From Desulfarculaceae bacterium (GTDB taxonomy: Bacteria; Desulfobacterota; Desulfarculia; Desulfarculales; Desulfarculaceae), in assembly GCA_020444545.1 (NCBI GenBank), contig JAHLKT010000002.1, positions 340,870 to 404,869 on the forward strand: a DNA stretch of 64,000 nucleotides, read 5' to 3'. Both the position numbers and the translations under genes were made by a program. The notes below the pieces were generated by a model that worked only from the letters and a program-made list of their open reading frames with translations, did no database searches and was not told the origin of the DNA. Shown piece after piece: positions 42,073 to 51,083 of this stretch; position 1 is the stretch's first letter; each line of letters begins with the position of its first letter.

Positions 42073-42633
42073 ATGCATCGCTTTAAAGAAAATAAGCCCG
42101 GGGAAATGACCCCGGAGCAGGCCGAGGTGTGGTCCGAGATCTGCGCCGCGCGGCCCAGCCCGGCCGGGCCCTTCAACGCCTGGCTGGCCTCGCCGGGCCT
42201 GGCCCAGAAGGCCGCCGACCTGGGGGCCTACGTGCGCCTGCACACCAGCCTGGAGCCCCGCCTCAGCGAGCTGGCCATCCTGATCACCGCCCGGCATTGG
42301 GACTGCTCGGCCGAGTGGGCCATTCACGAGCCCTTTGCCAAAAAGGCCGGGGTGCCGGACGAGGTGATCAAGGCCCTGAACCACAAGCAGGAGCCAGTGT
42401 TCGCCCACGACGGCGAGGCGGCGGTGTACGCCTTCTGCCGCCAGTCCCTGGAAAAGGGCCAGGTGGCCGACAGCACTTACGAGTTGTGCGAGGAACTCCT
42501 GGGGCACAAGAGCGTGGTGGAGCTGGTGGGCCTGATCGGCTACTACTGCCTGGTGGCGCTCAGCCTGAACATCATGCAGGTGCCCCTGCCCGAAGGCTGC
42601 GAGGCCACCCTGGAGGGCGCGGAGGTCTTCTAG
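42073..42633 (+). CDS. Carboxymuconolactone decarboxylase-family protein
   Basis: The 186-residue helical protein has the CMD core LSELAILITARHWDCSAEWAIHEPFA, with the E...C..EW..H residues of 4-carboxymuconolactone decarboxylase-like proteins (given by key residues E74, C85, E88, H92 approximately). Only one Cys is present in that motif, so it is not an AhpD-type CxxC peroxidase. The biological substrate is unknown. The ribosome site is weak. A convergent regulator gene lies 250 bp downstream. Confidence 0.85.
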   Translation: MHRFKENKPGEMTPEQAEVWSEICAARPSPAGPFNAWLASPGLAQKAADLGAYVRLHTSLEPRLSELAILITARHWDCSAEWAIHEPFAKKAGVPDEVIKALNHKQEPVFAHDGEAAVYAFCRQSLEKGQVADSTYELCEELLGHKSVVELVGLIGYYCLVALSLNIMQVPLPEGCEATLEGAEVF

Positions 42634-42650
42634 GCGATCCCCAAAAGCCG

Positions 42651-42834
42651 GGAAAGTACCGGTTTGGGGGGAAAAGAGGCGGGTAAAAAAGGAAGCCGGG
42701 GGGAAGCCGGTCTCCGGCGGGCGGCTAGGGGCCGGGAGGCGGGTTCCAGACCTATGAGGCCGTGCTTGTCTGACCCAATGTCAGGGGCAGGGCGCACAAC
42801 AAGCGCGCCTTGCCCTTTTCTTTTTATTCCAAAC
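42651..42834. repeat. Intergenic inverted-repeat element, copy G
   Basis: The left arm GGTTTGGGGGGAAAAGAGG and the right arm CCTTTTCTTTTTATTCCAAACC (positions 42813-42834) are inverted to each other. They lie between convergent genes. Confidence 0.45.
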
Positions 42835-42883
42835 CATAATTCGGGCGATTGGTCTCAACCACCCCGGTCAGACGCTACCCGCC

Positions 42884-44338
42884 TCACGCCTCGGAGGCCC
42901 CAGCCTCTCCCTCGCCGCTCGCGGGCGGCTCCACCAGGCCGTATCTCTTGATCTTGCCGTAGAGGGTGCTGCGCGCGATGCCCAAGACCTGGGCGGCGCG
43001 GTATTTGTTCCAGCCCACCCGCTCCAGGGTGGATGCGATCATCTCCTTTTCCTGGTCCCACAGCCGCCCCACCTGCCGGGACGCGGCCTGGCCGGCGGGC
43101 GCGTCTCCCTCGGCCAGGCGAGGGGGCAGGTTGGCCAGGGACACCACGTCATCGCGGCACATCAGGGCGGCGTGCTCCACCACATTGCGCAGCTCGCGCA
43201 CGTTGCCCGGCCAGGAGTAGCCCATGAGCCGGGCCAGGGCCTCGCGCTCGAAGCCGAAGATGTTCTTGCCCAGACGCTCGGCCTGAGACGAAAGAAAGGC
43301 GTGGGCCAAAAAGGGGATGTCCTCGGGCCGCTGGCGCAGGGAAGGCACCTCCAGGCGCACCACGTTGAGGCGGTAGAACAGGTCCTCGCGAAAATGCCCC
43401 TTGGCCACCATTTCGGCCAGGGGCTTGTTGGTGGCCGCCACCACCCGCACGTCAACGGTCAGGGTCTTTTCGCCGCCCACCCGCTCGAACTGGCGGTCCT
43501 GGATCACCCGGAGCAGCGCCAGCTGGGTCAACGGGCTTATCTCCGCGATCTCGTCGAGGAATATGGTGCCGCCTTCAGACAGCTCGAAGCGCCCGGCCTT
43601 GCGCCGGATGGCCCCGGTAAAGGCGCCCTTCTCGTGGCCGAAGAGCTCGGAGGAGAGCAGGGTCTCGGGATAGGCCGAGCAGTTTACCACCACCAGGGGG
43701 CCGTCGTGACGCCGGGAAAAGCGGTGCACCGTCTCGGCCAACAGCCCCTTGCCCGTGCCCGATTCGCCCTCCAGGAGCACCGTGGTGTCGGTGTCCACCA
43801 CGTTTTCCAACACGTCGGCCAGGGACTGCACCTGGGACGAGCCGCCCATGACCTGGCTGAGGTAGCGGCGCATCTCCAGGGATCGCTGGGCCTGCTGCCG
43901 GCCGGAGCGTTCGTGGGCCAGGTCTTCGTATAGGCTGCGGATGCGCAGCATCACCCGCACCCGGGCCAGCATGCGCTCCACGTCCACCGGCTTGGTGAGG
44001 AAGTCCTCGGCCCCCAGCTCCAGGGCCTTGAGGGTGGTGTCCTTGTCGTTCAGGGCCGAGAGCACCACCACCGGCACATAGCGCAGCTTGCCGTCCTGCT
44101 TGATGTACTTGAGCACCTCCCAGCCGCTGAGGCCGGGCAGCACCAGGTCCAGGAGCACCAGATCGAAATCGCCGTCGTCGGACAGGTGGTCCAGGGCTGC
44201 CTCGCCGCTGGCCGCCACCACCGCGGCGTGGCCCTCTGACTCCATCAGGGCGCTGAACAGGGTGGCCGAGTCTGGCTCGTCCTCCACCACCAGCACCCGG
44301 GCGTGGGGCTTTATGCGCGGTAGGGGGACACTGCTCAC
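42884..44338 (-). CDS. Sigma-54-dependent response regulator, NtrC family
   Basis: A GTG at 44338 overlaps the stop of the small upstream gene and has GGAGGAG before it. The 484-residue protein has an N-terminal receiver domain (D in DLVLLDLVLPG, K in FLTKPVD), an AAA+ domain with GESGTGKG and the sigma-54 contact loop GAFTGA, and a Fis-type helix-turn-helix (NKYRAAQVLGIARSTLYGK). It activates sigma-54 promoters when phosphorylated. No histidine kinase is adjacent. Its own operon promoter carries two 16-bp sites also present at the 38.7-39.1 kb sigma-54 region. Confidence 0.93.
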   Translation of the reverse strand: MSSVPLPRIKPHARVLVVEDEPDSATLFSALMESEGHAAVVAASGEAALDHLSDDGDFDLVLLDLVLPGLSGWEVLKYIKQDGKLRYVPVVVLSALNDKDTTLKALELGAEDFLTKPVDVERMLARVRVMLRIRSLYEDLAHERSGRQQAQRSLEMRRYLSQVMGGSSQVQSLADVLENVVDTDTTVLLEGESGTGKGLLAETVHRFSRRHDGPLVVVNCSAYPETLLSSELFGHEKGAFTGAIRRKAGRFELSEGGTIFLDEIAEISPLTQLALLRVIQDRQFERVGGEKTLTVDVRVVAATNKPLAEMVAKGHFREDLFYRLNVVRLEVPSLRQRPEDIPFLAHAFLSSQAERLGKNIFGFEREALARLMGYSWPGNVRELRNVVEHAALMCRDDVVSLANLPPRLAEGDAPAGQAASRQVGRLWDQEKEMIASTLERVGWNKYRAAQVLGIARSTLYGKIKRYGLVEPPASGEGEAGASEA

Positions 44339-44526
44339 CGGGGCTCCTCCGGCTCCGGGCGCAGGGCGCAGCCCGGGCATATCTCGCCCAGGCGCTCCAG
44401 GGCCAAGTCCTGGTTCATCTCGGGCCAGTTGTCAGCCTGGCCGCCCAGTTCGCGGCCCTGGCGCATCAGCTCCGGGCAGGTGCCCGCGCTCAGGTGCAGG
44501 CAGCGGGTCCACAGGGGTTCTTGCAT
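44335..44526 (-). CDS. 63-residue Cys protein coupled to the NtrC-type regulator
   Basis: This protein was not assigned to a known family. It has Cys at 9, 17, 50 and 53 (TRCLHLSAGTCPEL and ICPGCAL), a pattern that could bind a metal or an Fe-S cluster. The regulator's GTG start overlaps its stop codon, so the two are made together. It carries no signal peptide. A small partner that senses or modulates the regulator is inferred from this coupling only. Confidence 0.68.
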   Translation of the reverse strand: MQEPLWTRCLHLSAGTCPELMRQGRELGGQADNWPEMNQDLALERLGEICPGCALRPEPEEPR

Positions 44527-44554
44527 GGCTGTGCCTCGTGTTTAGGGTCGGGCC

Positions 44555-44583
44555 ATCATAGCACTGTCCGGTATTCGACACAA
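44555..44583 (-). promoter_or_regulatory. Sigma-70 promoter of the regulator operon
   Basis: TTGTGT and TATGAT are separated by 17 bp on the minus strand. Site T1 lies inside this promoter, as expected for autorepression. Confidence 0.55.
44565..44580. promoter_or_regulatory. Regulator site T1
   Basis: TGTCCGGTATTCGACA is partly palindromic (TGTC and GACA ends). Its reverse complement resembles site S2 near 39 kb. It falls between the -35 and -10 of the operon promoter. Confidence 0.6.
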
Positions 44584-44586
44584 GGG

Positions 44587-44602
44587 CGGCGAGATGCGGA
44601 CA
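44587..44602. promoter_or_regulatory. Regulator site T2
   Basis: CGGCGAGATGCGGACA matches S1 at 38915 in 14 of 16 bases. It starts 22 bp, about two helical turns, from the start of T1. Confidence 0.6.
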
Positions 44603-44659
44603 AGGTGACGATTCGATGGCCCTTGCTTCCCGCCGCCCGCCGCGCTAGTTTGATTAGCC

Positions 44660-47500
44660 ATGTTGGTCGCCGATCTGCACATACACTCGCGCTACTCCCG
44701 GGCCACGGCCAAGAGCCTGAACCCCGAAAACCTGTGGCTCGCCGCCCAGGTGAAGGGTATCGGCCTGCTGGGCGCGGGCGACTTCACCCATCCCGCCTGG
44801 CTGGAGGAGCTGGGCGAGAAGCTGGTGGAAACCGGCGACGGGGCCTATGCCCTGCGGCCGGAGCTGGCCCGCGAGCTGCAAGACCAGGTGCCCCCGGCCT
44901 GCGCGGGCCAGGTGCGCTTCCTGCTCTCCGGCGAGATATCCACCATCTACAAGCGTCACGGCGCCACCCGCAAGGTGCACTCGCTGATCCTCATGCCCAG
45001 CCTGGAGTCCGCCGCGCGCCTCAATGCCCGTTTGGACCGGGTGGGCAACATCACCTCCGACGGCCGCCCCATCCTGGGCTTGGACACCCGCGACCTGTTG
45101 GAGCTGTGCCTGGAGGTGGAGCCTTCGGTGATTTTCATCCCGGCCCACGTGTGGACCCCCTGGTTCAGCCTGTTCGGCTCCAAAAGCGGCTTCGACTCCA
45201 TAGAGGAGTGCTTCGACGACCTGAGCGGCCACATCACCGCCGTGGAGACCGGGCTGTCTTCGGACCCGCCCATGAATTGGCGGCTCAGCGCCCTGGACCG
45301 CATGGTCCTGGTGAGCAACTCCGACGCCCACAGCCCGGCAAAGCTGGCCCGCGAGGCCAACCTGCTCACCTGCGAGCCCACCTATCCCGCCCTGGCCTCG
45401 GCCCTGAGCGGCCCGGAAGCTGAAGGCTTGGCCGGCACCCTGGAGTTTTTCCCCCACGAGGGCAAGTACCATTTGGATGGCCACCGCAAGTGCGGGGTGT
45501 GCCTGGAGCCCGGCGAGACCCGCGCCCTGGATGGCCGCTGCCCAGTGTGCGGCAAGCCGCTCACCGTGGGGGTGCTCAGCCGGGTGGAGGACCTGGCCGA
45601 CCGGCCCGAGGGGCGCCGTGCGCCCAATGCGCGCGAGTTCGAATCCATCGTGCCCCTGGACGAGGTGGTGGGCGAGGTCTTGCAGCGCGGCCCGGCCACC
45701 AAGGGGGTGCGTGGGGCCGTGGAGCAGCTCCTGGCCGAGCTGGGGCCGGAGCTCAGCATCCTGCGCGCCGCGCCTCTGAGCGAGCTGGAGCGGGTGGGCG
45801 GCCCGGTGCTGGCCGAGGCGGTGCGCCGCATGCGCTCCGGCGAGGTGGTGCTGGAGGGCGGCTTTGACGGGCAGTTCGGGGTGGTCAAGCTCTTCAGCCC
45901 CCAGGAGCGGGCCCAGCTGAAGGGGCAGGGCGCCCTGTGGCGCGACGCCCCGGCCAAGCCGCGCAAGCTTAAAAAAAAAGCCCTGACTAAGCCCCAGGCC
46001 CCGGCCCCGGTCGAGCCCCCGCTTTTTGCGGAGCCCGCGGCCGTGGGCCTGAGCGACGAGCAACGCGCGGCGGTGGAGCACCGGGGCGCGCCGCTCATCG
46101 TGCGGGCCGGACCCGGCGCAGGCAAGACCCGGGTCTTGGTGCAACGCGCCGCCGCCCTGGTGGAGGAGGGCGCCGCGCCCAAGCGGGTGCTCATGATCAC
46201 CTTTACCCGCAAGGCGGCCGGCGAGCTGGCCGAGCGCCTGGCCGGGGAGCATCCCCACGCGGCTGGGGTCAAGGTGAGTACCTTCCATGCCCTGGGCCGC
46301 GAGGTGCTGGCCTCGGCGAGCGGCGGGCCGCCCGCGATCATGGGGCACGAGGAGCGCTCCGCCTTGGTCAAGGAGCTGGCCAAGGCCTTGGGCTGGAAGC
46401 CCGGCCCGGCCGAGCTGGAGCTGACCCGCCTCAAGCAGGCGGTGGAGCCTGCGCCCCGGCCCGAGTTTAAGCCCCTGTTCCGGGCCTATGAAGAAGCTTT
46501 GCATCGGGCCGGGCTCATCGACCTGGACGACCTGGTGCCAGGCGCGGTGCGCGCCCTGCGGGACGATCCCGCCCTGGCCGCCGCCTGGGCCGGGCGCTTC
46601 GCTCATGTGCTGGTGGACGAGTACCAGGACTCCAACCCGGCCCAGGTGGAGCTGTTGAAGCTGTTGGCCGCGGGCAAGGCCTCCCTGGCGGTCATCGGCG
46701 ACCCGGACCAGGCCATCTACGGTTTTCGCGGAGCGGAGCGAGAAAACTTTTTGCGCTTCGAGGCTGACTTCCCCGGCGCGGCGGTGCTGGGCCTCACCGC
46801 CAACTTTCGCAACGCCGGATCCATCCTGCGCGCGGCCACGGAGTTGATGGCCACTGACCCCGACCCCGGCCGCCTGGCCCTGAGCGCCCGGCGGCCCGAG
46901 GGCGAGCTTCCCGTCCTGGCCGACCTCGCCGGCCCCCGGGCCGAGGCCGCCTGGGTGGCGGGGCGCATCCTGGAGCTGACCGGCGGGCTGGACTCGCGCC
47001 AGGTGGAGGCCGGGGAGGGCGGAGGCCTGGCCCCCCGCGACATCGCGGTGCTCTACCGCATCCACGCCCAGGCCGCGCCCCTGGCCGAGGCCCTGGCCAA
47101 GGCCGGGGTGCCTTTTCAGGTGGCTGGCCAGGAGCCCCTGGGCGAGACCGACCCCCTGGATTTCAAGGCCCAGCGGGTGAGCCTGATGACCCTGCACGCG
47201 GCCAAGGGCCTGGAGTTCAAGGCGGTGTTCCTGGTGGGTCTGGAACAGGGCCTGTTGCCCTACCAACCGCCCAGCGGCGAGGCCTCGGACCCCGGCGAGG
47301 AGCGGCGCCTGCTCTATGTGGGCATGACCCGGGCGCGGGAGCGCTTGTACCTGAGCCGTTGCGCGGCGCGCTCGCTTTTCGGCGAGAGCGGCCCGCGCAA
47401 CGCCTCGCCTTTTTTGGCCGATCTGCCGCCAGCGGCCTGCCAAAGGGTTAGCGTGCGCAGCCAACGCCGCGCCCGTCAGATGGATCTTTTCGGGGGGTAG
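44660..47500 (+). CDS. PHP phosphoesterase fused to a UvrD-like helicase
   Basis: The 946-residue protein has an N-terminal PHP metal-hydrolase domain (1-270; ADLHIHSRYSRAT and SNSDAHS), a CxxC...CxxC zinc ribbon (about 277-300), a helix-hairpin-helix-like linker, then a UvrD/PcrA helicase from about 470: AGPGAGKTRV, ITFTRKAAGEL, VDEYQDSN, GDPDQAIYGFRG and LHAAKGLEFKAVFL. The 1B and 2B inserts are short. The fusion suggests a DNA repair enzyme that unwinds and processes ends. Proteins with this PHP region next to helicases are known, but their role is poorly defined. Confidence 0.88.
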   Translation: MLVADLHIHSRYSRATAKSLNPENLWLAAQVKGIGLLGAGDFTHPAWLEELGEKLVETGDGAYALRPELARELQDQVPPACAGQVRFLLSGEISTIYKRHGATRKVHSLILMPSLESAARLNARLDRVGNITSDGRPILGLDTRDLLELCLEVEPSVIFIPAHVWTPWFSLFGSKSGFDSIEECFDDLSGHITAVETGLSSDPPMNWRLSALDRMVLVSNSDAHSPAKLAREANLLTCEPTYPALASALSGPEAEGLAGTLEFFPHEGKYHLDGHRKCGVCLEPGETRALDGRCPVCGKPLTVGVLSRVEDLADRPEGRRAPNAREFESIVPLDEVVGEVLQRGPATKGVRGAVEQLLAELGPELSILRAAPLSELERVGGPVLAEAVRRMRSGEVVLEGGFDGQFGVVKLFSPQERAQLKGQGALWRDAPAKPRKLKKKALTKPQAPAPVEPPLFAEPAAVGLSDEQRAAVEHRGAPLIVRAGPGAGKTRVLVQRAAALVEEGAAPKRVLMITFTRKAAGELAERLAGEHPHAAGVKVSTFHALGREVLASASGGPPAIMGHEERSALVKELAKALGWKPGPAELELTRLKQAVEPAPRPEFKPLFRAYEEALHRAGLIDLDDLVPGAVRALRDDPALAAAWAGRFAHVLVDEYQDSNPAQVELLKLLAAGKASLAVIGDPDQAIYGFRGAERENFLRFEADFPGAAVLGLTANFRNAGSILRAATELMATDPDPGRLALSARRPEGELPVLADLAGPRAEAAWVAGRILELTGGLDSRQVEAGEGGGLAPRDIAVLYRIHAQAAPLAEALAKAGVPFQVAGQEPLGETDPLDFKAQRVSLMTLHAAKGLEFKAVFLVGLEQGLLPYQPPSGEASDPGEERRLLYVGMTRARERLYLSRCAARSLFGESGPRNASPFLADLPPAACQRVSVRSQRRARQMDLFGG

Positions 47501-47509
47501 GGGAGGCTC

Positions 47510-49594
47510 TCAGGTCTCTTTGTTGTAGCGCTCGCGGGCCCGCTTGACCGCCTGTTGCAGCTCCGCCATTTGCACCGGCTTTTCCAGGAAATCCGAGGCG
47601 CCCATGCGCATGGCCGCCACCACCGACTCCTTGTCGCCGTGCCCGGTGATCACGATCACCTCGGTGTCCGGGCTCATTCGCTTGACGTCCTGCAAGACCT
47701 CCAGCCCGCCCTTGCCCGGCATCTTCAGGTCGGTGACCAGGATGGGGGTGGGCGACTGGGCGAACTTCTCTATGGCCTCCACCGGGTCGTTGAAACTGAC
47801 GATGTCGTAGGCTTCCCGCTTCAGGAAGCTGCAATACACATTCAGTACCCCGGGGTCGTCGTCCACCACCGTGACCCGGCGGTCCTCCAGGCCCAGGATG
47901 GACAGGGCCGCCTCGACCACCTCGGGATCGAAATGGGTGCCCGAGCCTTGTTCCAGCACCGCGCAGGCTTCGTGTATGCTGTGGGCCGGACGATAGGGAC
48001 GGTGGCTGGTCATGGCCTCCACCACGTCGCACACCGCCAGCAGCCGGGCCCAGGGGTGGATCTCCTCGCCCTTGAGCCCCTGGGGATAGCCCGAGCCGTC
48101 GATGCGCTCGTGGTGCTCGTAGACCACGCGGGCCACCGGCCAGGGGAAGGAGATGTTCTCCAGGATGCGGAAGGCCGTGGCCGGGTGCTCGCGGATGATG
48201 CCCATCTCGTGATCGGTCAAGCGGCCGGGCCGGTTGAGGATGTCCAGGGGGATGGCTCCCTTGCCGATGTCGTGTAGCAGGCCGCAATACTTCAGGCCGG
48301 TCAGGTCGTCATCGGACAGGCCCATCTCGCCGCCCACCTGCACCGCCAGCTCGGCCACCCGCTGGCTGTGGCCGGAGGTGTAGGGGTCGCGGCTGTCCAC
48401 CATGTTGGTCAGGGCCAGGGTGGTGGCCTCCAGCCCCCGGTTGAGGGCCATGGTCAGCTCGTTGCGCTCCTGCTCGCGCTTGCGGTGCTCGGTAACGTCC
48501 TTGAACAGGTGCACCGTGCCCTGGACCTCTCCCCGGTCGTCGGTGACCGGAGTCAGGGTAACGGCGAAAAGGCGGCCCGAATTGGGGTCTTGGAAATCGC
48601 CCGAGCACATTTTGCCGTCCTGGAGGACGCCATTTTGCAGGCAATCCTCCGGCGGTGCGTAGGCGCCGTGCATCAGTTGGTAGCAAGACTGGCCCACGAT
48701 TTCGCTGTAGTTCAGGCCCAGGTAATCGCGCATGGCCTTGTTGCAGCGTTGGACTTTGAAGTCCTTGTCGATGACCACCAGCAGGTCTTCCAGGGAGTCG
48801 AAGCATTGGCGCCATTCGGTGGCCGCCTTGCTAACCTCGGCCTCGGCCCGGCGCAGCTCGCTCAGGTCGGTGTAGATGGCCATGGAGCCCAGGCATTCGC
48901 CGTCTTCCCGCAACAGGGGAGAGGCGGACACGAAGATGGGTATCCGGCGGCCGTCCTTGGTGGTCACCTCCAGCTCATAGGACGAGGAGCTGCCCTGGCG
49001 CCGCTTGGCCAGCTCTCCCTTGAGGAACTCGGCGCCGTCTTTTTCGACCAGGGAGAACAAGGAGCCGCCCACCAGCTCCGCCTCGCTGTAGCCCAATAGC
49101 TCGGCCAGGGCCGGGTTGGCGAAGGTGATCACCCCGTTGGTGTCCACCGACATCAGGCCGTCCTTCATGGTCTCCACCAGGGTGCGGTAGCGCCCTTCGC
49201 TGTTGGCGACCATGTGCTGGCGGGAGGCCATGCGGTTAAGGGCCTTGACCGCCACCGCCTCCAAGAGGTCGAGCTGGTTGATGCCCAGATAGTCGGCCGC
49301 GCCCAGGCGCAGCAGCTCGGTCATGACCTCCTGGCTGGGCCGGGGGTCCAGCACCACCACGGGACGGATCAGCATACGCCGCTCGAGCAGATTCAAAACC
49401 TCGCGCGCTCCGCAGGGGCCGTCGTTATAGGCGATGATCAGTTCAGGGGGGTCATCGAGGGCGCCGGCCAACTCGGCCTGGTCGTGGGCGTGGCTGAAAC
49501 GGGGGGGGCTATCCTGGCCCCGCAACAAATCCGAGATTTCTTGCTGCAACTTGGGCGGCAGCCCTAGGAGCAATATGGAGCGGGCCAGGGGCAT
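47510..49594 (-). CDS. REC-PAS-PAS-HD-GYP-REC signalling protein
   Basis: An ATG at 49594 with GGTGGAAAG upstream is preferred over a GTG at 49609. The 694-residue protein has a degenerate receiver (1-120), two PAS domains (about 130-260 and 265-380), an HD-GYP phosphodiesterase (about 395-560; HDIGK and HHERIDGSGYP) and a C-terminal receiver (565-690; VDDDPG, VTDLKMPG, FLEKP). HD-GYP domains hydrolyse cyclic di-GMP. Having the receiver at the end rather than the front is less common. A sigma-70 promoter precedes it. Confidence 0.88.
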   Translation of the reverse strand: MPLARSILLLGLPPKLQQEISDLLRGQDSPPRFSHAHDQAELAGALDDPPELIIAYNDGPCGAREVLNLLERRMLIRPVVVLDPRPSQEVMTELLRLGAADYLGINQLDLLEAVAVKALNRMASRQHMVANSEGRYRTLVETMKDGLMSVDTNGVITFANPALAELLGYSEAELVGGSLFSLVEKDGAEFLKGELAKRRQGSSSSYELEVTTKDGRRIPIFVSASPLLREDGECLGSMAIYTDLSELRRAEAEVSKAATEWRQCFDSLEDLLVVIDKDFKVQRCNKAMRDYLGLNYSEIVGQSCYQLMHGAYAPPEDCLQNGVLQDGKMCSGDFQDPNSGRLFAVTLTPVTDDRGEVQGTVHLFKDVTEHRKREQERNELTMALNRGLEATTLALTNMVDSRDPYTSGHSQRVAELAVQVGGEMGLSDDDLTGLKYCGLLHDIGKGAIPLDILNRPGRLTDHEMGIIREHPATAFRILENISFPWPVARVVYEHHERIDGSGYPQGLKGEEIHPWARLLAVCDVVEAMTSHRPYRPAHSIHEACAVLEQGSGTHFDPEVVEAALSILGLEDRRVTVVDDDPGVLNVYCSFLKREAYDIVSFNDPVEAIEKFAQSPTPILVTDLKMPGKGGLEVLQDVKRMSPDTEVIVITGHGDKESVVAAMRMGASDFLEKPVQMAELQQAVKRARERYNKET

Positions 49595-49667
49595 AGCTGA
49601 GCTTTCCACCGGACAGGGACGGACCTTCCCCGTTAAGGACCCATCATTCTTGCCAATATGACCTTAG

Positions 49668-49697
49668 AGTATAGGGTTAGGCCGTCCGGAGGGGCAA
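49668..49697 (-). promoter_or_regulatory. Sigma-70 promoter of the HD-GYP gene
   Basis: TTGCCC and TATACT are separated by 18 bp on the minus strand. Confidence 0.4.
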
Positions 49698-49724
49698 GGC
49701 AATATTTTCACCAGAATGGATGAA

Positions 49725-51083
49725 TCAGGCGGGGGGCAGGCCGTACTCCTTAATTTTGTTCTGCAAGGTCTTGCGGGTGATGCCCAGCATCTCCGCCGCC
49801 CGGGTGCGGTTGCCCTCGGTGGCGGCCAGGGTCTTTTCGATTAACATGCGCTCGGCGTCGCGGATGGTCATGCCCGCGTGCAGGCTGTCCCCGGCCTCGG
49901 ATTCGGGAACCCGGTCGCCCAGGAGCAGATCGCCCGGCTCTATGAGCTGCCCTTGCGACAAAATCACCGCCCGCTCCACTCCGTTGATAAGCTCGCGCAC
50001 GTTGCCCGGCCAGGCGTAGGACATGAGCCGGGTGCGGGCCGCGGGGCTGAAGCCCTTTATCTCCCGCTGGTTCTCGGCCGCGAAACGCCGGAGAAACAGC
50101 TCGGCCAACAGCAGCACGTCCTCGCCCCGGCCGCGCAGGGGGGGCATGGCCAGGTTGACCACGTTGAGGCGGTAGTAGAGATCCTCGCGGAAGGCGCCTT
50201 CGCTCACCGCGGCGGCCAGGTCGCGGTTGGTGGCCGCGATCACCCGCACGTCGGCGTGGAAGGTCTTGTCGCTGCCCACCGGGGAGTACTCGCCTTCTTG
50301 CAAGGCCCTGAGCAGCTTGGCCTGGAGGGCCGGGGTCATCTCGCCGATCTCGTCCAAAAACAGGGTGCCCCCGTCGGCGGCGGCCATGCGCCCCTCGCGG
50401 CGGCTGGTGGCCCCGGTGAAGGAGCCTTTCTCGTGGCCGAACAGCTCGCTCTCCAGAAGGTTCTCCGGCAGGGCCGCGCAGTTCACCTTGATCAGGGGCC
50501 CCTGGGCCCGGGCTGAGTTCTGGTGCAGTATCTGAGCCACCACCTCCTTGCCCGTGCCGCTCTCGCCGGTGATGAGCACCGTGGCCTGGCTGGGGGCCAC
50601 CAGGGCCATGGTCTCCTTGAGGCGGCGCATGGGCGGGCTTTCGCCCACCAGGGCCGAGAAGTCGAAGCGCTCGTTCAGGCGCTCGGCTTGGGAAGCCACC
50701 TGGGCGGCCAGGCGGGCGGCCTTGAGCTGGCGCTCGATCTTTATGAGCACCTCGTCCACGTCCAGGGGCTTGGTCAGATAGTCCTCGGCCCCGATCTTGA
50801 GGGCCTGCACCGCGCTGTCGATGGAGCCGTAGGCGGTCATCATCATCACCGGCAGCTCGGGGTGGGCCCCCTTGATGCGCCCCAGGGCCTCCATGCCGGT
50901 CACCCGGGGCATCACCAGGTCCATGAGCACCAGGTCCACCGGCTCGGCCTCCACCGTGGCCACCGCCGCGCCGCCGTCGGCAGCCTCGGCCACGCGGTAG
51001 CCCGCCTCTTCCAGGTGGGCGGTGAGCATCAAGCGATGGGCCGCCTCGTCGTCCACTACCAGGATCAGGGGTTGCTTGCTCAT
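49725..51083 (-). CDS. zraR: Sigma-54 response regulator ZraR-like
   Basis: The ATG at 51083 overlaps the kinase stop codon (ATGA). The 452-residue protein has a receiver (VDDEAAH, D in DLVLMDLVMPR, K in YLTKPLD), an AAA+ domain with GESGTGKE and the GSFTGA sigma-54 loop, and a Fis-like helix-turn-helix (NRTRAAEMLGITRKTLQNK). It forms a set with a sensor kinase and a ZraP-like periplasmic protein, matching zraP-zraSR of enteric bacteria. A sigma-54 promoter lies before zraP, its expected target. Confidence 0.9.
   Translation of the reverse strand: MSKQPLILVVDDEAAHRLMLTAHLEEAGYRVAEAADGGAAVATVEAEPVDLVLMDLVMPRVTGMEALGRIKGAHPELPVMMMTAYGSIDSAVQALKIGAEDYLTKPLDVDEVLIKIERQLKAARLAAQVASQAERLNERFDFSALVGESPPMRRLKETMALVAPSQATVLITGESGTGKEVVAQILHQNSARAQGPLIKVNCAALPENLLESELFGHEKGSFTGATSRREGRMAAADGGTLFLDEIGEMTPALQAKLLRALQEGEYSPVGSDKTFHADVRVIAATNRDLAAAVSEGAFREDLYYRLNVVNLAMPPLRGRGEDVLLLAELFLRRFAAENQREIKGFSPAARTRLMSYAWPGNVRELINGVERAVILSQGQLIEPGDLLLGDRVPESEAGDSLHAGMTIRDAERMLIEKTLAATEGNRTRAAEMLGITRKTLQNKIKEYGLPPA

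Noticed and set aside
44654-47464. A 936-codon open frame on the minus strand opposite the PHP-UvrD gene
   Set aside because: The + strand has all helicase and PHP motifs; the minus product is low-complexity Gly/His/Gln-rich.
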